Shown: positions 29,089 to 39,446 of the stretch, one piece after another | How the letters are laid out: the number at the start of each line of letters is the position of its first letter | Position numbering within the stretch: the stretch's first letter is position 1 | Assembly (NCBI RefSeq): GCF_013415305.1 | Contig: NZ_JACBXU010000001.1 | Span: 1,860,001-1,924,000 of the forward strand | Direction of reading: 5' to 3' | From: Pantoea sp. WMus005 | Lineage (GTDB): Bacteria; Pseudomonadota; Gammaproteobacteria; Enterobacterales; Enterobacteriaceae | DNA length: 64,000 nucleotides | Notes under the pieces: generated by a model | The model's database searches: none | Told to the model about the DNA's origin: nothing | What the model saw: the letters and a program-made list of their open reading frames with translations, nothing else | Translations under genes and position numbers: made by a program

Positions 29089-30116
29089 ATGACGTTAACT
29101 CCCATGCGCCCGACGGTCAGCCGTGGCGCATAACGGTGCTGCGCAATGCCAATGGCATGCTGGCAACCTTTATGGACTGGGGCGCGACCTGGCTTTCCGC
29201 CCGCGTGCCAATGCAGGATGGAACGGTGCGTGAAGCGCTGCTCGGTTGCGCCACGCCTTCTGACTACCTGCATCAGGATGCCTATCTGGGTGCCACGGTG
29301 GGCCGTTACGCCAACCGTATCGCCGGGGCAAAACTCAATAAACTGAACCGCCAGCTGGTACCCAACCAGGGTGCACATCAGCTGCATGGCGGGCCGGAAG
29401 GCTTTGATAAACGTCGCTGGCAGATCGTCAGTCAGTCCGACAGCGAAGTGCACTACCGCATCGATTCGCCGGATGGCGACCAGGGCTATCCGGGCAATCT
29501 GATTGCCGACCTGCGCTATCAGCTGGATGACCAGAACTGCCTGAGCATCAGCTATGAAGCGCGCTGCGATCAGCCCTGCCCGGTCAATCTGACCAACCAT
29601 GCCTACTTTAACCTTGATGCGCATCATGGCGACGCACGCCAGCATCGCTTACAACTGCACGCCGACCATTATTTGCCGGTCGACAGCGAGGGCATTCCGA
29701 ATGCGCCGCTGAAAGCGGTCACCGATACCAGCTTTGATTTCCGCAACGCCAAAGTTGTGGCGCAGGATTTTTTGGCAGATGACGACCAGCGCGCCGTGAA
29801 GGGCTATGACCATGCGTTTCTGCTTAACAGCGCTGGCGACGAGAGTCAGCCTGCGGCAGAACTCTGGTCGGAAGATGGCAAATTACAGCTCAGCGTGACC
29901 ACGTCAGCCCCGGCGTTGCAGTTCTACTCCGGCAACTATCTGGCGGGCACTCGTGCCCGTGAGCAGGCGAGCTATACTGCATTTCAGGGCATTGCGCTGG
30001 AGAGTGAATTTTTACCGGATTCGCCTAATCATGCTGAGTGGCCTCAGCCTGATTGCTGGCTGCAGCCGGGAGATCGCTGGGAATCGGTGACGCGTTATCG
30101 CTTCACACCACGCTGA
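29082..30116 (+). CDS. galM: Aldose 1-epimerase (mutarotase)
   Basis: This 344-residue enzyme interconverts alpha and beta anomers of galactose and glucose, feeding GalK. Family features are [38 protein letters not shown], the catalytic His in [11 protein letters not shown], and the late catalytic Glu region [17 protein letters not shown]. It overlaps the galK stop by seven bases and is the last gal gene. Confidence 0.95.
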   Translation: MLNDVNSHAPDGQPWRITVLRNANGMLATFMDWGATWLSARVPMQDGTVREALLGCATPSDYLHQDAYLGATVGRYANRIAGAKLNKLNRQLVPNQGAHQLHGGPEGFDKRRWQIVSQSDSEVHYRIDSPDGDQGYPGNLIADLRYQLDDQNCLSISYEARCDQPCPVNLTNHAYFNLDAHHGDARQHRLQLHADHYLPVDSEGIPNAPLKAVTDTSFDFRNAKVVAQDFLADDDQRAVKGYDHAFLLNSAGDESQPAAELWSEDGKLQLSVTTSAPALQFYSGNYLAGTRAREQASYTAFQGIALESEFLPDSPNHAEWPQPDCWLQPGDRWESVTRYRFTPR

Positions 30117-30267
30117 GCCTCCGGCTGAAAAACGCGCAGTGCGTCACACACAGGCTTACGCGCTGCTCGCTTTTCCGTTATGGTATGGCGCAATCAGCTC
30201 GTGTATCAGGCGGGCAGCAGCAGGTTTCCAATCTCACAGAAACATCACAGTATTAAGGAGTTAAGCT

Positions 30268-31020
30268 ATGGCTGTAACTAAGCTGGTTCTGGTGCGACAC
30301 GGCGAAAGCCAGTGGAACAACGAAAACCGCTTTACCGGTTGGTATGATGTTGACCTTTCTGAGAAAGGTCGTGGCGAAGCCAAATCAGCAGGTCAGTTGC
30401 TGAAGAAAGAGGGCTTTGTTTTTGATTTCGCTTACACCTCTGTACTGAAGCGTGCGATTCACACGCTGTGGAATGTACTGGATGAGCTGGATCAGGCCTG
30501 GCTGCCGGTTGAGAAAACCTGGCGTCTGAACGAGCGTCACTACGGTGCGCTGCAGGGTCTGGATAAAGCTGAAACTGCCGCCAAATATGGCGACGAGCAG
30601 GTTAAGCAGTGGCGTCGCGGCTTTGCCGTCACCCCGCCAGAGCTGGATCGTTCTGATGAGCGCTTCCCGGGCCATGACCCGCGTTACGCGAAACTGACCC
30701 CAGAGCAGCTGCCAACCACCGAAAGCCTGGCGCTGACCATCGACCGTGTTATCCCTTACTGGAACGACACCATTCTGCCGCGCATTAAAAGCGGTGAGAA
30801 AGTGATCATTGCCGCACACGGCAACTCACTGCGTGCGCTGGTGAAATATCTGGATAACCTGAGCGAAGATGAAATCCTCGAACTGAACATCCCTACCGGC
30901 GTACCGCTGGTCTATGAGTTCGATGAAAACTTCAAACCGCTGAAACGCTACTACCTGGGCGACCAGGATGAGATTGCCGCGAAAGCCGCAGCCGTTGCGA
31001 ATCAGGGTAAAGCGAAGTAA
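30268..31020 (+). CDS. gpmA: 2,3-bisphosphoglycerate-dependent phosphoglycerate mutase
   Basis: This 250-residue glycolytic enzyme interconverts 3- and 2-phosphoglycerate. The catalytic-His signature [20 protein letters not shown] is at the N-terminus, followed by [17 protein letters not shown] and the second catalytic His in [15 protein letters not shown]. Length equals that of E. coli GpmA. TAAGGAG lies seven bases before the ATG. The gene is followed by a strong bidirectional terminator shared with aroG. Confidence 0.97.
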   Translation: MAVTKLVLVRHGESQWNNENRFTGWYDVDLSEKGRGEAKSAGQLLKKEGFVFDFAYTSVLKRAIHTLWNVLDELDQAWLPVEKTWRLNERHYGALQGLDKAETAAKYGDEQVKQWRRGFAVTPPELDRSDERFPGHDPRYAKLTPEQLPTTESLALTIDRVIPYWNDTILPRIKSGEKVIIAAHGNSLRALVKYLDNLSEDEILELNIPTGVPLVYEFDENFKPLKRYYLGDQDEIAAKAAAVANQGKAK

Positions 31021-31036
31021 TTCCTCGCTGAAAGGC

Positions 31037-31068
31037 AAAAAGGCCAGACGAAAGTCTGGCCTTTTTTA
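31037..31068. terminator. Bidirectional terminator between gpmA and aroG
   Basis: A hairpin with stems AAGGCCAGAC and GTCTGGCCTT around a GAAA tetraloop (31040-31063) has T-runs on both strands. It serves gpmA on plus and aroG on minus. Confidence 0.92.
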
Positions 31069-31092
31069 TTAATGACAAAGTCAGGTCAGGAA

Positions 31093-32145
31093 TCAACCGC
31101 GGCGCTGTTTGACCGCTGCCGCCAGCTGACGCAGCACTTTGTCGGTATCTTCCCAGCCGATACAGGCGTCGGTGACGCTTTTGCCATAGACCAGCGGCGC
31201 GCCGCTCTCCAGGCTCTGGTTGCCTTCCACCAGATGACTCTCAATCATCACACCGACAATCGCCTGCTCACCGTTTATCAACTGCTGTGAAACATCATCA
31301 GCCACGACCATCTGACGCTGGAACTGCTTGCTGCTGTTGGCGTGGCTGAAATCGATCATCACCTGCTGTGGCAGACCCGCTTTTGCCAGACCCTCTTTGA
31401 CCTCAGCCACATGCTGCGCGCTGTAGTTTGGCGCTTTACCGCCGCGCAGAATGATATGACAATCACCGTTGCCACTGGTTTCCACAATGGCGGAGTGGCC
31501 ATACTTTGTTACTGACAGGAAACAGTGTGGCGAACCCGCCGCGTTAATCGCATCGATCGCGACCTTAATGGTGCCATCGGTGCCGTTTTTGAAACCGACC
31601 GGACAGGACAGACCCGATGCCAGCTCGCGGTGAACCTGAGATTCCGTGGTACGCGCACCAATCGCGCCCCAGCTCATCAGGTCTGCCATATATTGCGGGG
31701 TAATCATATCCAGAAACTCACCCGCCGCCGGTAAACCACTGTCGTTGATATCCAGTAGCAGCTTACGCGCCAGACGCAGACCGTCGTTGAGCTGATAACT
31801 GTTGTCCATATACGGATCGTTAATCAGCCCTTTCCAGCCCACCGTAGTGCGCGGCTTCTCAAAATAGACCCGCATCACCACTTCCAGCTCGCCTTTTAGC
31901 TCATCACGCAGCGCCAGCAGGCGGTCGGCATACTCTTTCGCCGCTTCTGTGTCATGAATGGAGCAGGGACCAATCACCACCAGCAGGCGGTCATCCTTGC
32001 CCTGCAGAATCTGATGAATCGCCTGACGGGCCTGTGAAACGGTCTGTGCAGCACGATCGGTCGCCGGGAATTTTTCGAGCAGCGCAACCGGAGGTAACAG
32101 CTCTTTAATCTCTTTGATGCGTAAGTCATCGTTCTGGTAATTCAT
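31093..32145 (-). CDS. aroG: 3-deoxy-7-phosphoheptulonate synthase (AroG type)
   Basis: This 350-residue class I DAHP synthase condenses PEP with erythrose-4-phosphate to open the shikimate pathway. It begins MNYQNDDLRIKEIKELLPP, the AroG (Phe-sensitive) start, and has VVIGPCSIHD with the metal-binding Cys, FEKPRTTVGWKG, KNGTDG, and MIDFSHANSSK. Length equals that of E. coli AroG (350). The position beside gpmA and ybgS supports AroG over AroF/AroH. I found only a degenerate TyrR-like half-site upstream. Confidence 0.95.
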   Translation of the reverse strand: MNYQNDDLRIKEIKELLPPVALLEKFPATDRAAQTVSQARQAIHQILQGKDDRLLVVIGPCSIHDTEAAKEYADRLLALRDELKGELEVVMRVYFEKPRTTVGWKGLINDPYMDNSYQLNDGLRLARKLLLDINDSGLPAAGEFLDMITPQYMADLMSWGAIGARTTESQVHRELASGLSCPVGFKNGTDGTIKVAIDAINAAGSPHCFLSVTKYGHSAIVETSGNGDCHIILRGGKAPNYSAQHVAEVKEGLAKAGLPQQVMIDFSHANSSKQFQRQMVVADDVSQQLINGEQAIVGVMIESHLVEGNQSLESGAPLVYGKSVTDACIGWEDTDKVLRQLAAAVKQRRG

Positions 32146-32432
32146 ACTGATTCCATATTATTTCTGGCCCGGCGCCCGCCGGACACAACCTGCCCAATGT
32201 AGCCCGAAGCGCCAGGGGTGTAAATTCCCACTGCGGGTAAAATGTGCGGGTCATATTTGCATTAATCAGGTTAGCGACTAGACTTTTTAACAGTAAGCAC
32301 TGAGGAACATTCCGCTTACCAAATTTAATCACCCTGTTTAAGCCAGCCGGCGAATTATATTTCGTCAGGGATTTTATTACCCGAAATTGCACCTCTGGGC
32401 TTAAAGCAACTTCATTTATTAACGGGAGCATA

Positions 32433-32801
32433 ATGATGAAAAAGTTAGCCTTAGTTTTTTTGACAGCAGCAATGACACTGAGCAGTGGTGCGGTACTGGC
32501 CGCGGACAGCAGCAGCAATAACGGTACAGCTAACCAGGCGGCCAGTGCAGGTGCAGCAGCGGGCGGAGCGAAAGAGAATCTGCCGCCAAATAAAGTTGAT
32601 AACGACAAAATTAATAACACTGGTAATGACACTAATCCTGCAACGTCTGGCAGCACCACCAGCCAGGGTAATATGTCTGCTAACGAAATGGACCAGAACG
32701 CCCAGTGTAAAGATGGCAAATGTCCAAACATCAATAAAAAAGTTCAGACTAAAGTGGGCGGCGGTGACGTAGATACTAAAACCGACGGTACTACTCAGTA
32801 A
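32433..32801 (+). CDS. ybgS: YbgS-like secreted/periplasmic protein
   Basis: This 122-residue protein begins with a Sec signal peptide ending SSGAVLAADS. The rest is low-complexity, rich in Asn, Gly, Ser and Thr, with one Cys pair (QCKDGKCP) and a conserved C-terminal block INKKVQTKVGGGDVDTKTDG. The N-terminus, the Cys block and the tail match E. coli YbgS, a homeobox-named protein of unknown function. Either the ATG at 32433 or the one at 32436 could be the start; GGGAG spacing slightly favours the second. It is followed by a hairpin terminator. Confidence 0.85.
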   Translation: MMKKLALVFLTAAMTLSSGAVLAADSSSNNGTANQAASAGAAAGGAKENLPPNKVDNDKINNTGNDTNPATSGSTTSQGNMSANEMDQNAQCKDGKCPNINKKVQTKVGGGDVDTKTDGTTQ

Positions 32802-32808
32802 TTCTGTT

Positions 32809-32843
32809 TAACCCGGATTGCTTCGGCTTTCCGGGTTTTTTTC
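32809..32843 (+). terminator. Terminator of ybgS
   Basis: Arms AACCCGGA and CCGGGTT enclose a loop containing TTCG, and a run of seven T follows. It lies about ten bases after the ybgS stop codon and separates ybgS from the two-component genes. Confidence 0.82.
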
Positions 32844-32899
32844 CCCTCTGCCCCACTCTTCCGCTATGCTAATCCTGTGAAATTTACAGGGAATCCTTC

Positions 32900-33481
32900 A
32901 TGGCTGTTTTGCTTCTGATTGACGATCATCCGCTGGTTGAAGTGGCACTTGAAGCCGCCCTGAGCCAGTCACCCATTCCGGTTCAGCTCCTCTCTGCCAG
33001 CAGTGAAAAAGCCGCCCGTCCCCTGCTTCAGCAGCCACTGGACATTATCGTGCTGGATATCGGCCTGCCGGATAGTGATGGGCTGGAGCTCCTGCGTCGC
33101 CTGAAGATCCATCGGCCCGATTGCCCGGTCCTCATCTACTCTGCGCAGCAGACCCGCCACTATGTGCGCCGCGCCCAGGCGTTGGGTGCCGCTGGTTACG
33201 TCGTGAAGAGTCAGCGCATGGCGCAACTGCTCAGCGCCATCCTGGCCGTGCTCGGCGGGCAGATGGCTTTCCCGGAGATGGATGATGAGCCTGAACTGCC
33301 GTTAACCCAGAAAGAGCGGCAGATTCTGGCACTCCTGGCCAGCGGTCTGTCTAATTTGCAAATCGCTGCGCAGCTGCACATCAGCAACAAAACGGTCAGC
33401 ACCCATAAAAAGAATATTCTGGAAAAAACCGGTGCCCGTTCGGTGGTCGAGCTGGCTGACCTGTGGAAGGCGCAGTTGTGA
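32900..33481 (+). CDS. LuxR/NarL-family response regulator (EvgA/BvgA-like)
   Basis: This 193-residue regulator has an N-terminal receiver with the acidic pair DDH, phospho-acceptor Asp53 (VLDIGLPDSDG) and Lys103 (VVKSQ). A short linker leads to a LuxR-type HTH (LTQKERQILALLASGLSNLQ, then HISNKTVSTHKKNILEKTGA). The architecture matches EvgA and BvgA. Its stop overlaps the GTG start of the sensor kinase by four bases, so the pair is coupled. Targets are unknown. E. coli has no gene at this position between ybgS and zitB. Confidence 0.88.
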   Translation: MAVLLLIDDHPLVEVALEAALSQSPIPVQLLSASSEKAARPLLQQPLDIIVLDIGLPDSDGLELLRRLKIHRPDCPVLIYSAQQTRHYVRRAQALGAAGYVVKSQRMAQLLSAILAVLGGQMAFPEMDDEPELPLTQKERQILALLASGLSNLQIAAQLHISNKTVSTHKKNILEKTGARSVVELADLWKAQL

Positions 33482-36400
33482 GATTTTTGCTGCTGATGCT
33501 GCTGTTGCTGTGCGGCTCCGTCCTGGCTGAGGTGCGTCCGGTGAGCAGCGTCAATCTGCCGATGATGCTGCCGGTGACGCACGCAGAAACGATGCAGGGC
33601 AAAATCCTGCGCGTCGGCCTGCTGGAAGAAAACCATGCGCCCTGGGCGATGCGCATCGGCAATGACCTCTATGGCATTAATGCCGACTATCTTTCTGCGC
33701 TGCGACAGCTTACTGGCGCGCAGTTCACGCTCAATCTTTACAGCGATCAGCAACATCTGATGCAGGCACTGAGCAGCGGCCAGATCGATTTTGCGCTGGG
33801 CATGTGGGCCACACCCCTGCCAGCCGGCACCCTGAGCAGCGATAACTGGTATAGCAGCCCGCTGCGGGTCTACCGCAATCAGCAAAACCAGCGTGCCGTG
33901 ATGTTTAACAGCCAGAATGCCCAGCTGGCGATCAGCAACAGCACGCTGGCTCAGCTGCCGCCCGCGCTGGCGGCCCGCCACAGTTTCAGACGCTACAGCA
34001 GCGATCTGCAGGCGCTCTATACCCTGCTCAATCAGCAAAATGACTATGTGGTGGCGGATGAGACCAGCGCCGGTTTTCTGTTAAGCCAGCTTCAGCAGGG
34101 CCAGATTTACCAGATCGCTTCCCACATCGAAGCCGGACAACTCAATCTGCGCGCAGTGGCGCGTGATCCCCAGCTTATCAGCTGGATTAATCAGAGCCTG
34201 CGTCAGTTGCCAGCGGAACTGATGAACACGCTACAGGCCCGCTGGAGCAGTAACCTGCCGCGCTATCAGGATACGCAGACCCTGATGCTCAGCCCTGATG
34301 AACGCGCCTGGATCGCCGGGCATCCGCGTATTACCTACACCGCCGAACCGGACAACTATCCCTGGAGCTACCGCGATGCCAGCGGGACCGCCAGAGGCTA
34401 CGGCGTGGATTTACTGAAAGCGATAGCACAGAGCACCGGGTTGCAGTTTGAACCGGTGTGGGTCAGCAATCCCCGCCAGGCCAGCACCCTGATTGAGCAA
34501 AAGCAGGCGATGCTCCAGTTGATGCAACCGCTTAATGGTGATGCGATGCAGAGCACCTCGCTGCCGGTATGGCGTGCACTGTGGGGCATCTACAGCATCC
34601 AGTCCGACACGCTGGCGAACTGGCGTGACCTGCACGGCAAACGGATTGGCGTATTACAGGATGACCTGGCGCTGCGTCTGTTGCCTGCAGAGCTACAGCC
34701 GCAGCAGTTTGCCGATCGTAATAGCCTCTATGATGCGCTGGCAAAAGGGCAGATCGATGTGCTGGTCGATAACGTGCTCTCCGCCCGCTGGCGTATCGCC
34801 AGCCGCGATGATGCGCGCATCCACCTGGCCTTTGCCGCCAGCGATATCGCCTGGCCCATCGCGCTGGGTGTCACACCGGACCAGGCGGTGCTGCGCACGC
34901 TGCTGGACCGCGCTTTGCAGCAGATCCCAGCCGATACCCAGAGCCAGATGCGTGACAGCTGGTCAACGCCGCCGCAACCTGGCAGTGTGATGGTCATGGG
35001 GTCGCTGCCGATGATGGTGCTGGCGGTGGCCGGTGCAGCGATTGTGCTGCTGTTACTGTTGCTGGCACGCCGTTACTGGCAGCAGCGCCGGGAGCGTCAG
35101 CAACGCGAACAGGCAGAGCACGCTAACGCGATGAAGAGCCAGTTTCTGGCGACCGTCAGCCACGAGCTTCGCACGCCGATGCAGGCGATCCTCGGACTGC
35201 TTGAGCTTGAGAAGCAGCAGCACAGCAGCCAGAACCTGACGTTGTTGCACAGCAGCGCACAATCGTTGCTGACCCTGCTGAATGACCTGCAGGATCATGC
35301 GCGCATCGAGAGTAACAGTTTTACCCTGGCACCCCGTCCGCTGGCGCTGGCGCAGTGGCTCAGTCAGCAGCAGCACTTTTATCATCCGTTAATGCGGGGT
35401 GACGGTCCGCGTCTGATCGTCGAAGCCCTGACGCCGCTGCCTGACACGGTGCTGATCGATACCGACCGTTTGCAGCAGGTGGTGAACAACCTGATGACTA
35501 ATGCGCTGAAATTTACCCGCCACGGCGCGATTCGCCTGACCCTGGCTGCCCAGGATCAACAGCTGATTCTCACCGTGAGCGACAGCGGCAGCGGTATCCC
35601 GCCCGAGGAACAGCAGAAGCTGTTTGACCCGTGGTATCAGGCACCGTCCGGAAAATCGGTCTCGGTGCAGGGCAGCGGCCTGGGACTGTTCATCTGCCGG
35701 GAAATGGTGCTGCGGATGGGCGGTGATATCCGGCTCGCCTCTGAACCCGGTCGCGGCACCCAGGTCACCGTGTCGCTGCCGCTGGAGGCCTGCGCGCCAG
35801 CAAGCCACGTGAACGAGACGGCCCTGCCCGGCTTGCCGCAGCTTCGGGTGGCGATTGTTGATGACCATCCGACCAATCTGCTGGTGATGCAGCAGCAGCT
35901 GGCGCGCTTTGCGATTCAGGCTGACATCTTTGAACACGGGCGCGCGCTATTGCAGGCCGATGCACATGAGCCTTATGACCTGCTGTTTATCGACCAGATG
36001 ATGCCGCGTCCCGACGGCACGCTGCTACTGCGGATACTGCGTCGGCGTGACCGCCAGCGGAGACGGCAGGCGGTACGGGTGCTCTGCTCGGCTGATGCGC
36101 AGCTGCTGTCGCGCGCCCTGGAGGAGCGGGAGCGGGTATTGATCAAACCGGTGCAGTTAACCGATCTCAGCGCGCTGCTGGCAGAGTGGCAGCAGGAGTG
36201 GCAGGACGATCCTCTGGCGTCGCTGGATGACAATCTGTGGCAACTGGCACAGCAGAATGAAAAATTCCTCAGCCGACTGAGCCATACGCTGCACAGCACC
36301 GTGACGCAGGATCTGGCGTTGATGCACGAGGCGCACGATCGCGCGGACTGGACGCAGTTCGCCGAGGCAGCACACCGGATGAAAGGAAGCTGGTTACTGG

Positions 36401-36552
36401 TCGGGCTGGAGCATGGCGCGCAGATCAGCCAGCAACTGACGGAGCAGGTAAAACAGAATCAGGACACGTCTGAGACGTGGCAATTACTGATATTATTAGC
36501 AAACAGGTTACTGAAAAAACTGGAAACTTATGGCACACACCCACACTCATAG
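33478..36552 (+). CDS. Hybrid sensor histidine kinase with two periplasmic solute-binding domains (EvgS/BvgS-like)
   Basis: The GTG at 33478 overlaps the regulator's stop (GTGA), has GGAAGG upstream, and gives 1024 residues starting with a signal peptide ([16 protein letters not shown]). Two Venus-flytrap domains of the SBP_bac_3 type follow (about 40-260 and 275-505), then one membrane helix (about 515-535). HisKA has His562 (SHELRTPM), HATPase has Asn670 and DSGSGI at 702, the receiver has Asp839 (FIDQMMP), and the HPt domain has His966 (AAHRMKGS). This is the EvgS/BvgS plan, but no PAS domain lies between the membrane helix and HisKA. The last 23 bp overlap zitB. Confidence 0.9.
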   Translation: MRFLLLMLLLLCGSVLAEVRPVSSVNLPMMLPVTHAETMQGKILRVGLLEENHAPWAMRIGNDLYGINADYLSALRQLTGAQFTLNLYSDQQHLMQALSSGQIDFALGMWATPLPAGTLSSDNWYSSPLRVYRNQQNQRAVMFNSQNAQLAISNSTLAQLPPALAARHSFRRYSSDLQALYTLLNQQNDYVVADETSAGFLLSQLQQGQIYQIASHIEAGQLNLRAVARDPQLISWINQSLRQLPAELMNTLQARWSSNLPRYQDTQTLMLSPDERAWIAGHPRITYTAEPDNYPWSYRDASGTARGYGVDLLKAIAQSTGLQFEPVWVSNPRQASTLIEQKQAMLQLMQPLNGDAMQSTSLPVWRALWGIYSIQSDTLANWRDLHGKRIGVLQDDLALRLLPAELQPQQFADRNSLYDALAKGQIDVLVDNVLSARWRIASRDDARIHLAFAASDIAWPIALGVTPDQAVLRTLLDRALQQIPADTQSQMRDSWSTPPQPGSVMVMGSLPMMVLAVAGAAIVLLLLLLARRYWQQRRERQQREQAEHANAMKSQFLATVSHELRTPMQAILGLLELEKQQHSSQNLTLLHSSAQSLLTLLNDLQDHARIESNSFTLAPRPLALAQWLSQQQHFYHPLMRGDGPRLIVEALTPLPDTVLIDTDRLQQVVNNLMTNALKFTRHGAIRLTLAAQDQQLILTVSDSGSGIPPEEQQKLFDPWYQAPSGKSVSVQGSGLGLFICREMVLRMGGDIRLASEPGRGTQVTVSLPLEACAPASHVNETALPGLPQLRVAIVDDHPTNLLVMQQQLARFAIQADIFEHGRALLQADAHEPYDLLFIDQMMPRPDGTLLLRILRRRDRQRRRQAVRVLCSADAQLLSRALEERERVLIKPVQLTDLSALLAEWQQEWQDDPLASLDDNLWQLAQQNEKFLSRLSHTLHSTVTQDLALMHEAHDRADWTQFAEAAHRMKGSWLLVGLEHGAQISQQLTEQVKQNQDTSETWQLLILLANRLLKKLETYGTHPHS

Positions 36553-37519
36553 CGGGCAGGATAGTAATCGCACGCGTCTGGCGGCCGCCTTCGGGGTGAC
36601 CGTCGTCTTCATGGTTGCTGAAGTCATTGGCGGCTGGCTCTCTGGTTCACTGGCGTTGCTGGCGGACGCCGGACATATGCTGACCGATGCCGCCGCACTG
36701 CTGATGGCCTTGCTGGCGGTCCATTTCTCACGCCGTAAACCCAATGCACGGCACACCTTTGGCCTGCTGCGTCTGACCACAGTCGCGGCGTTTGTTAACG
36801 CCATTGCGCTGCTCGGCATTACTGCGCTGATCGTCTGGGAGGCAGTACGCCGCTTTGCCGACCCGCAACCGGTCACCGGCGGACTGATGCTGGGCATCGC
36901 GATAGGTGGTCTGCTGGCCAATATTCTTTCGTTCTGGCTGCTGCATCATGGCAGCGGAGAGAAGAACCTTAACGTGCGTGCGGCAGCGCTGCACGTGATG
37001 GGCGACCTGCTTGGTTCAGTGGGCGCGATTGTCGCGGCGGTGATCATTCTGCTGACCGGCTGGACGCCAATCGACCCGATTCTGTCGTTGCTGGTGTCAC
37101 TGCTGGTGCTGCGCAGCGCCTGGTCGCTGCTGCGTGAGAGTCTGCAGGAGTTACTGGAAGGCGCACCGCATTCGCTGGATGTAAACCGGCTGATACGCGA
37201 TCTCACCCTGAACATTGCCGAGGTACGCAATGTTCACCATGTGCATCTATGGCAGGTGGGCGAAAAGCCGCTACTGACGCTGCATGCTCAGGTGATCCCG
37301 CCTTACGATCATGATGCGCTGCTGCATCGCATTCACGACTATCTGCGCGAGAACTATCAGATTGCGCACGCAACGGTGCAGATGGAGTATCAGCCCTGTG
37401 CCGGCGCCGAGTGTGAACTCGGTTTAAGCAGTGCGCCTGCCACCCGTCATGACCACAGTCATTCTCACGATTCTGATCATGACCATGCTCATGCTAAAGG
37501 CAAAGCGCACACTCACTGA
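36530..37519 (+). CDS. zitB: Zinc transporter ZitB (cation diffusion facilitator)
   Basis: This 329-residue CDF-family Zn2+/H+ antiporter of the inner membrane has six helices. Metal-site residues are visible in [16 protein letters not shown] (helix 2, HxxxD) and [15 protein letters not shown] (helix 5, HxxxD). The protein has His-rich ends (AHTHTHSG and a C-terminal [16 protein letters not shown] tail). The ATG lies inside the kinase gene, overlapping it by 23 bp, which suggests cotranscription with the two-component system. The 3' end overlaps pnuC by seven bases, tail to tail. Confidence 0.95.
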   Translation: MAHTHTHSGQDSNRTRLAAAFGVTVVFMVAEVIGGWLSGSLALLADAGHMLTDAAALLMALLAVHFSRRKPNARHTFGLLRLTTVAAFVNAIALLGITALIVWEAVRRFADPQPVTGGLMLGIAIGGLLANILSFWLLHHGSGEKNLNVRAAALHVMGDLLGSVGAIVAAVIILLTGWTPIDPILSLLVSLLVLRSAWSLLRESLQELLEGAPHSLDVNRLIRDLTLNIAEVRNVHHVHLWQVGEKPLLTLHAQVIPPYDHDALLHRIHDYLRENYQIAHATVQMEYQPCAGAECELGLSSAPATRHDHSHSHDSDHDHAHAKGKAHTH

Positions 37520-38244
37520 GCCGACAGCGCGCGGGAACCCTGTTGCCGCGCGCTGCGGATCCACATGCGTGATCCGTTTAGCGCTATCAGCGTCAGAATG
37601 ACATACTCCAGCGACATCGCATACACGCCCTGACGGGCGAAAATCATTACGCTAATCACATTGATGATGACCCACAGCAGCCAGTTCTCAACATATTTGC
37701 GCGTCATCAGCACCATCGCGGCAATCGACAACACCATCATGCAGGAATCCCAGAATGGGAATGCATCCGGCTGCAACACGGGCATTGCCACCGACAGGCC
37801 AAGACCGTTCATTAGCGTCACTGCCGCGCGGGTTAACAGCGCAAACACCGGATCGATGTAGAGGGTCATCAGCGCAATCGCAATCACACAACCTGCTGCC
37901 CAGGCCAGCGCTTTAGGCAGAGGCAGCCAGCGGATTTTCAGCGCCGCCTGGTGATCTTCTGTCTGACGGCTCCAGGCGTACCAGCCGTAGATATTGGCGG
38001 CAAAGAAGAAGAGCTGCAGCAGCAGGCTGGCGTAGAGCTGGATCTGAAAGAAGATCACCGCAAACAGCGTGACGTTAATCAGGCCGAAGGGATAGTTGAT
38101 GATCTTTTCCAGGCTGGCAAACCAGATACAGAGCAGGCCTGCGAGCGTGCCGATGGCCTCAATCCATGAGAGATCGTAGCCTCCGGCACCCAGAGGAATA
38201 TGAACCAGAATATTATGTGTGCTGAAGAAATCCATGCAAAGCAC
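37513..38244 (-). CDS. pnuC: Nicotinamide riboside transporter PnuC
   Basis: This 243-residue inner membrane facilitator for nicotinamide riboside has about seven helices. The family signature is visible in [13 protein letters not shown], and the hydrophobic segments ending in [15 protein letters not shown] form the substrate channel. Length matches E. coli PnuC (239). It lies 14 bp after nadA in the same direction, so the two form an NadR-controlled operon. Confidence 0.94.
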   Translation of the reverse strand: MLCMDFFSTHNILVHIPLGAGGYDLSWIEAIGTLAGLLCIWFASLEKIINYPFGLINVTLFAVIFFQIQLYASLLLQLFFFAANIYGWYAWSRQTEDHQAALKIRWLPLPKALAWAAGCVIAIALMTLYIDPVFALLTRAAVTLMNGLGLSVAMPVLQPDAFPFWDSCMMVLSIAAMVLMTRKYVENWLLWVIINVISVMIFARQGVYAMSLEYVILTLIALNGSRMWIRSARQQGSRALSAQ

Positions 38245-38258
38245 CTGTCCGGGAACGC

Positions 38259-39320
38259 TTAGGCGTTGCCCTTCACGTTGAGTTTAAGTTCCGCTGCAAA
38301 GGATAGCATGCGATTAAGCGGCAGTAACGCCGCCTCTCGCAGTGTCTCGTCCACCTGAATCTCATGTTCCATCCCACCCGACTCCAGCGCCTCTGCGATG
38401 GCTTTAAGGCCGTTCATCGCCATCCACGGACAGTGGGCACAGCTGCGGCAGGTTGCACCTTCACCGGCGGTCGGCGCTTCCAGCAGCTCTTTGTCTGGCA
38501 CCGCCTGCTGCATTTTGTAGAAAATGCCGCGATCGGTGGCGACAATCATCTGCGGATGCGGCAGGGACTTTGCCGCCTGAATCAGCTGGCTGGTCGAGCC
38601 GACCGCATCCGCCAGATCGACGATTGCCTGCGGTGACTCAGGATGCACCAGCACCGCCGCATCGGGATAGAGCGCTTTCATGCGCTGCAGCGCCTGGGTT
38701 TTGAACTCGTCATGCACGATGCAGGCGCCCTGCCAGCACAGCACATCCGCGCCCGACATCCGGGTGACGTAGCGGCCAAGGTGACGATCCGGTGCCCAGA
38801 TGATCTTTTCACCCAGACTGTCGAGATGCTCGATCAGCTCTACCGCAATGCTGGATGTGACTACCCAGTCGGCCCGCGCTTTGACGGCCGCCGAGGTATT
38901 GGCATAGACCACCACGGTGCGATCAGGGTGCGCATCACAAAAAGCGTTAAACTCCTCGATCGGACAGCCAAGATCCAGTGAGCACTCCGCCTGCAGAGTC
39001 GGCATCAGCACGGTTTTTTCGGGACTGAGGATTTTGGCGGTTTCACCCATAAAACGCACGCCCGCTACCAGCAGCGTGGTCGACGGATGATTGCTGCCGA
39101 AACGCGCCATCTCCAGCGAGTCGGAGACGCAGCCGCCGGTCTCTTCCGCCAGTGCCTGAATTTCCGGATCGGTGTAATAGTGCGCCACCATTACCGCGTT
39201 TCGCGCCTTCAGAAGCGCTTTGATTTTCTCACGGTAAAACGCCTTTTCATCGTCACTCAGGCGGGCTGGTTTTGGCGGGAAAGGATAAACGGCGCTTTCA
39301 GGATCGAACATCACACTCAT
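38259..39320 (-). CDS. nadA: Quinolinate synthase
   Basis: This 353-residue [4Fe-4S] enzyme makes quinolinate from iminoaspartate and DHAP in de novo NAD synthesis. Visible features are [20 protein letters not shown], the cluster cysteines in [20 protein letters not shown] and [13 protein letters not shown], and the substrate segment FMGETAKIL. It starts the nadA-pnuC operon behind a NadR-type operator. Confidence 0.96.
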   Translation of the reverse strand: MSVMFDPESAVYPFPPKPARLSDDEKAFYREKIKALLKARNAVMVAHYYTDPEIQALAEETGGCVSDSLEMARFGSNHPSTTLLVAGVRFMGETAKILSPEKTVLMPTLQAECSLDLGCPIEEFNAFCDAHPDRTVVVYANTSAAVKARADWVVTSSIAVELIEHLDSLGEKIIWAPDRHLGRYVTRMSGADVLCWQGACIVHDEFKTQALQRMKALYPDAAVLVHPESPQAIVDLADAVGSTSQLIQAAKSLPHPQMIVATDRGIFYKMQQAVPDKELLEAPTAGEGATCRSCAHCPWMAMNGLKAIAEALESGGMEHEIQVDETLREAALLPLNRMLSFAAELKLNVKGNA

Positions 39321-39393
39321 GACACAGCTCTCGTTTTGTCTAATTAACGAAAATCGCCTGATAAGGCGGATCGTGGCGAAGAAACCGCCTTAA

Positions 39394-39411
39394 TGTTTTA
39401 TATGCTAAACA
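39394..39411 (-). promoter_or_regulatory. NadR operator upstream of nadA
   Basis: TGTTTTATATGCTAAACA (on minus TGTTTAGCATATAAAACA) is close to the NadR palindrome TGTTTA-N6-TAAACA, with one arm mismatch. It overlaps a possible -10 element (TATAAA on minus) and lies 74-91 bp upstream of the nadA start. Confidence 0.8.
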
Positions 39412-39446
39412 AGATAGCGGAAAAGCCACACTGTGTCGTGAGATTT

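Noticed and set aside
32219..32243. TyrR box upstream of aroG
   Set aside because: Only a TGTAAA half-site with a badly spaced TAAA partner; too far from TGTAAA-N6-TTTACA to call.
33211..34038. 275-codon minus-strand frame across the regulator-kinase junction
   Set aside because: Runs opposite two well-supported coding regions with clear domain motifs; His/Gln-rich shadow composition.
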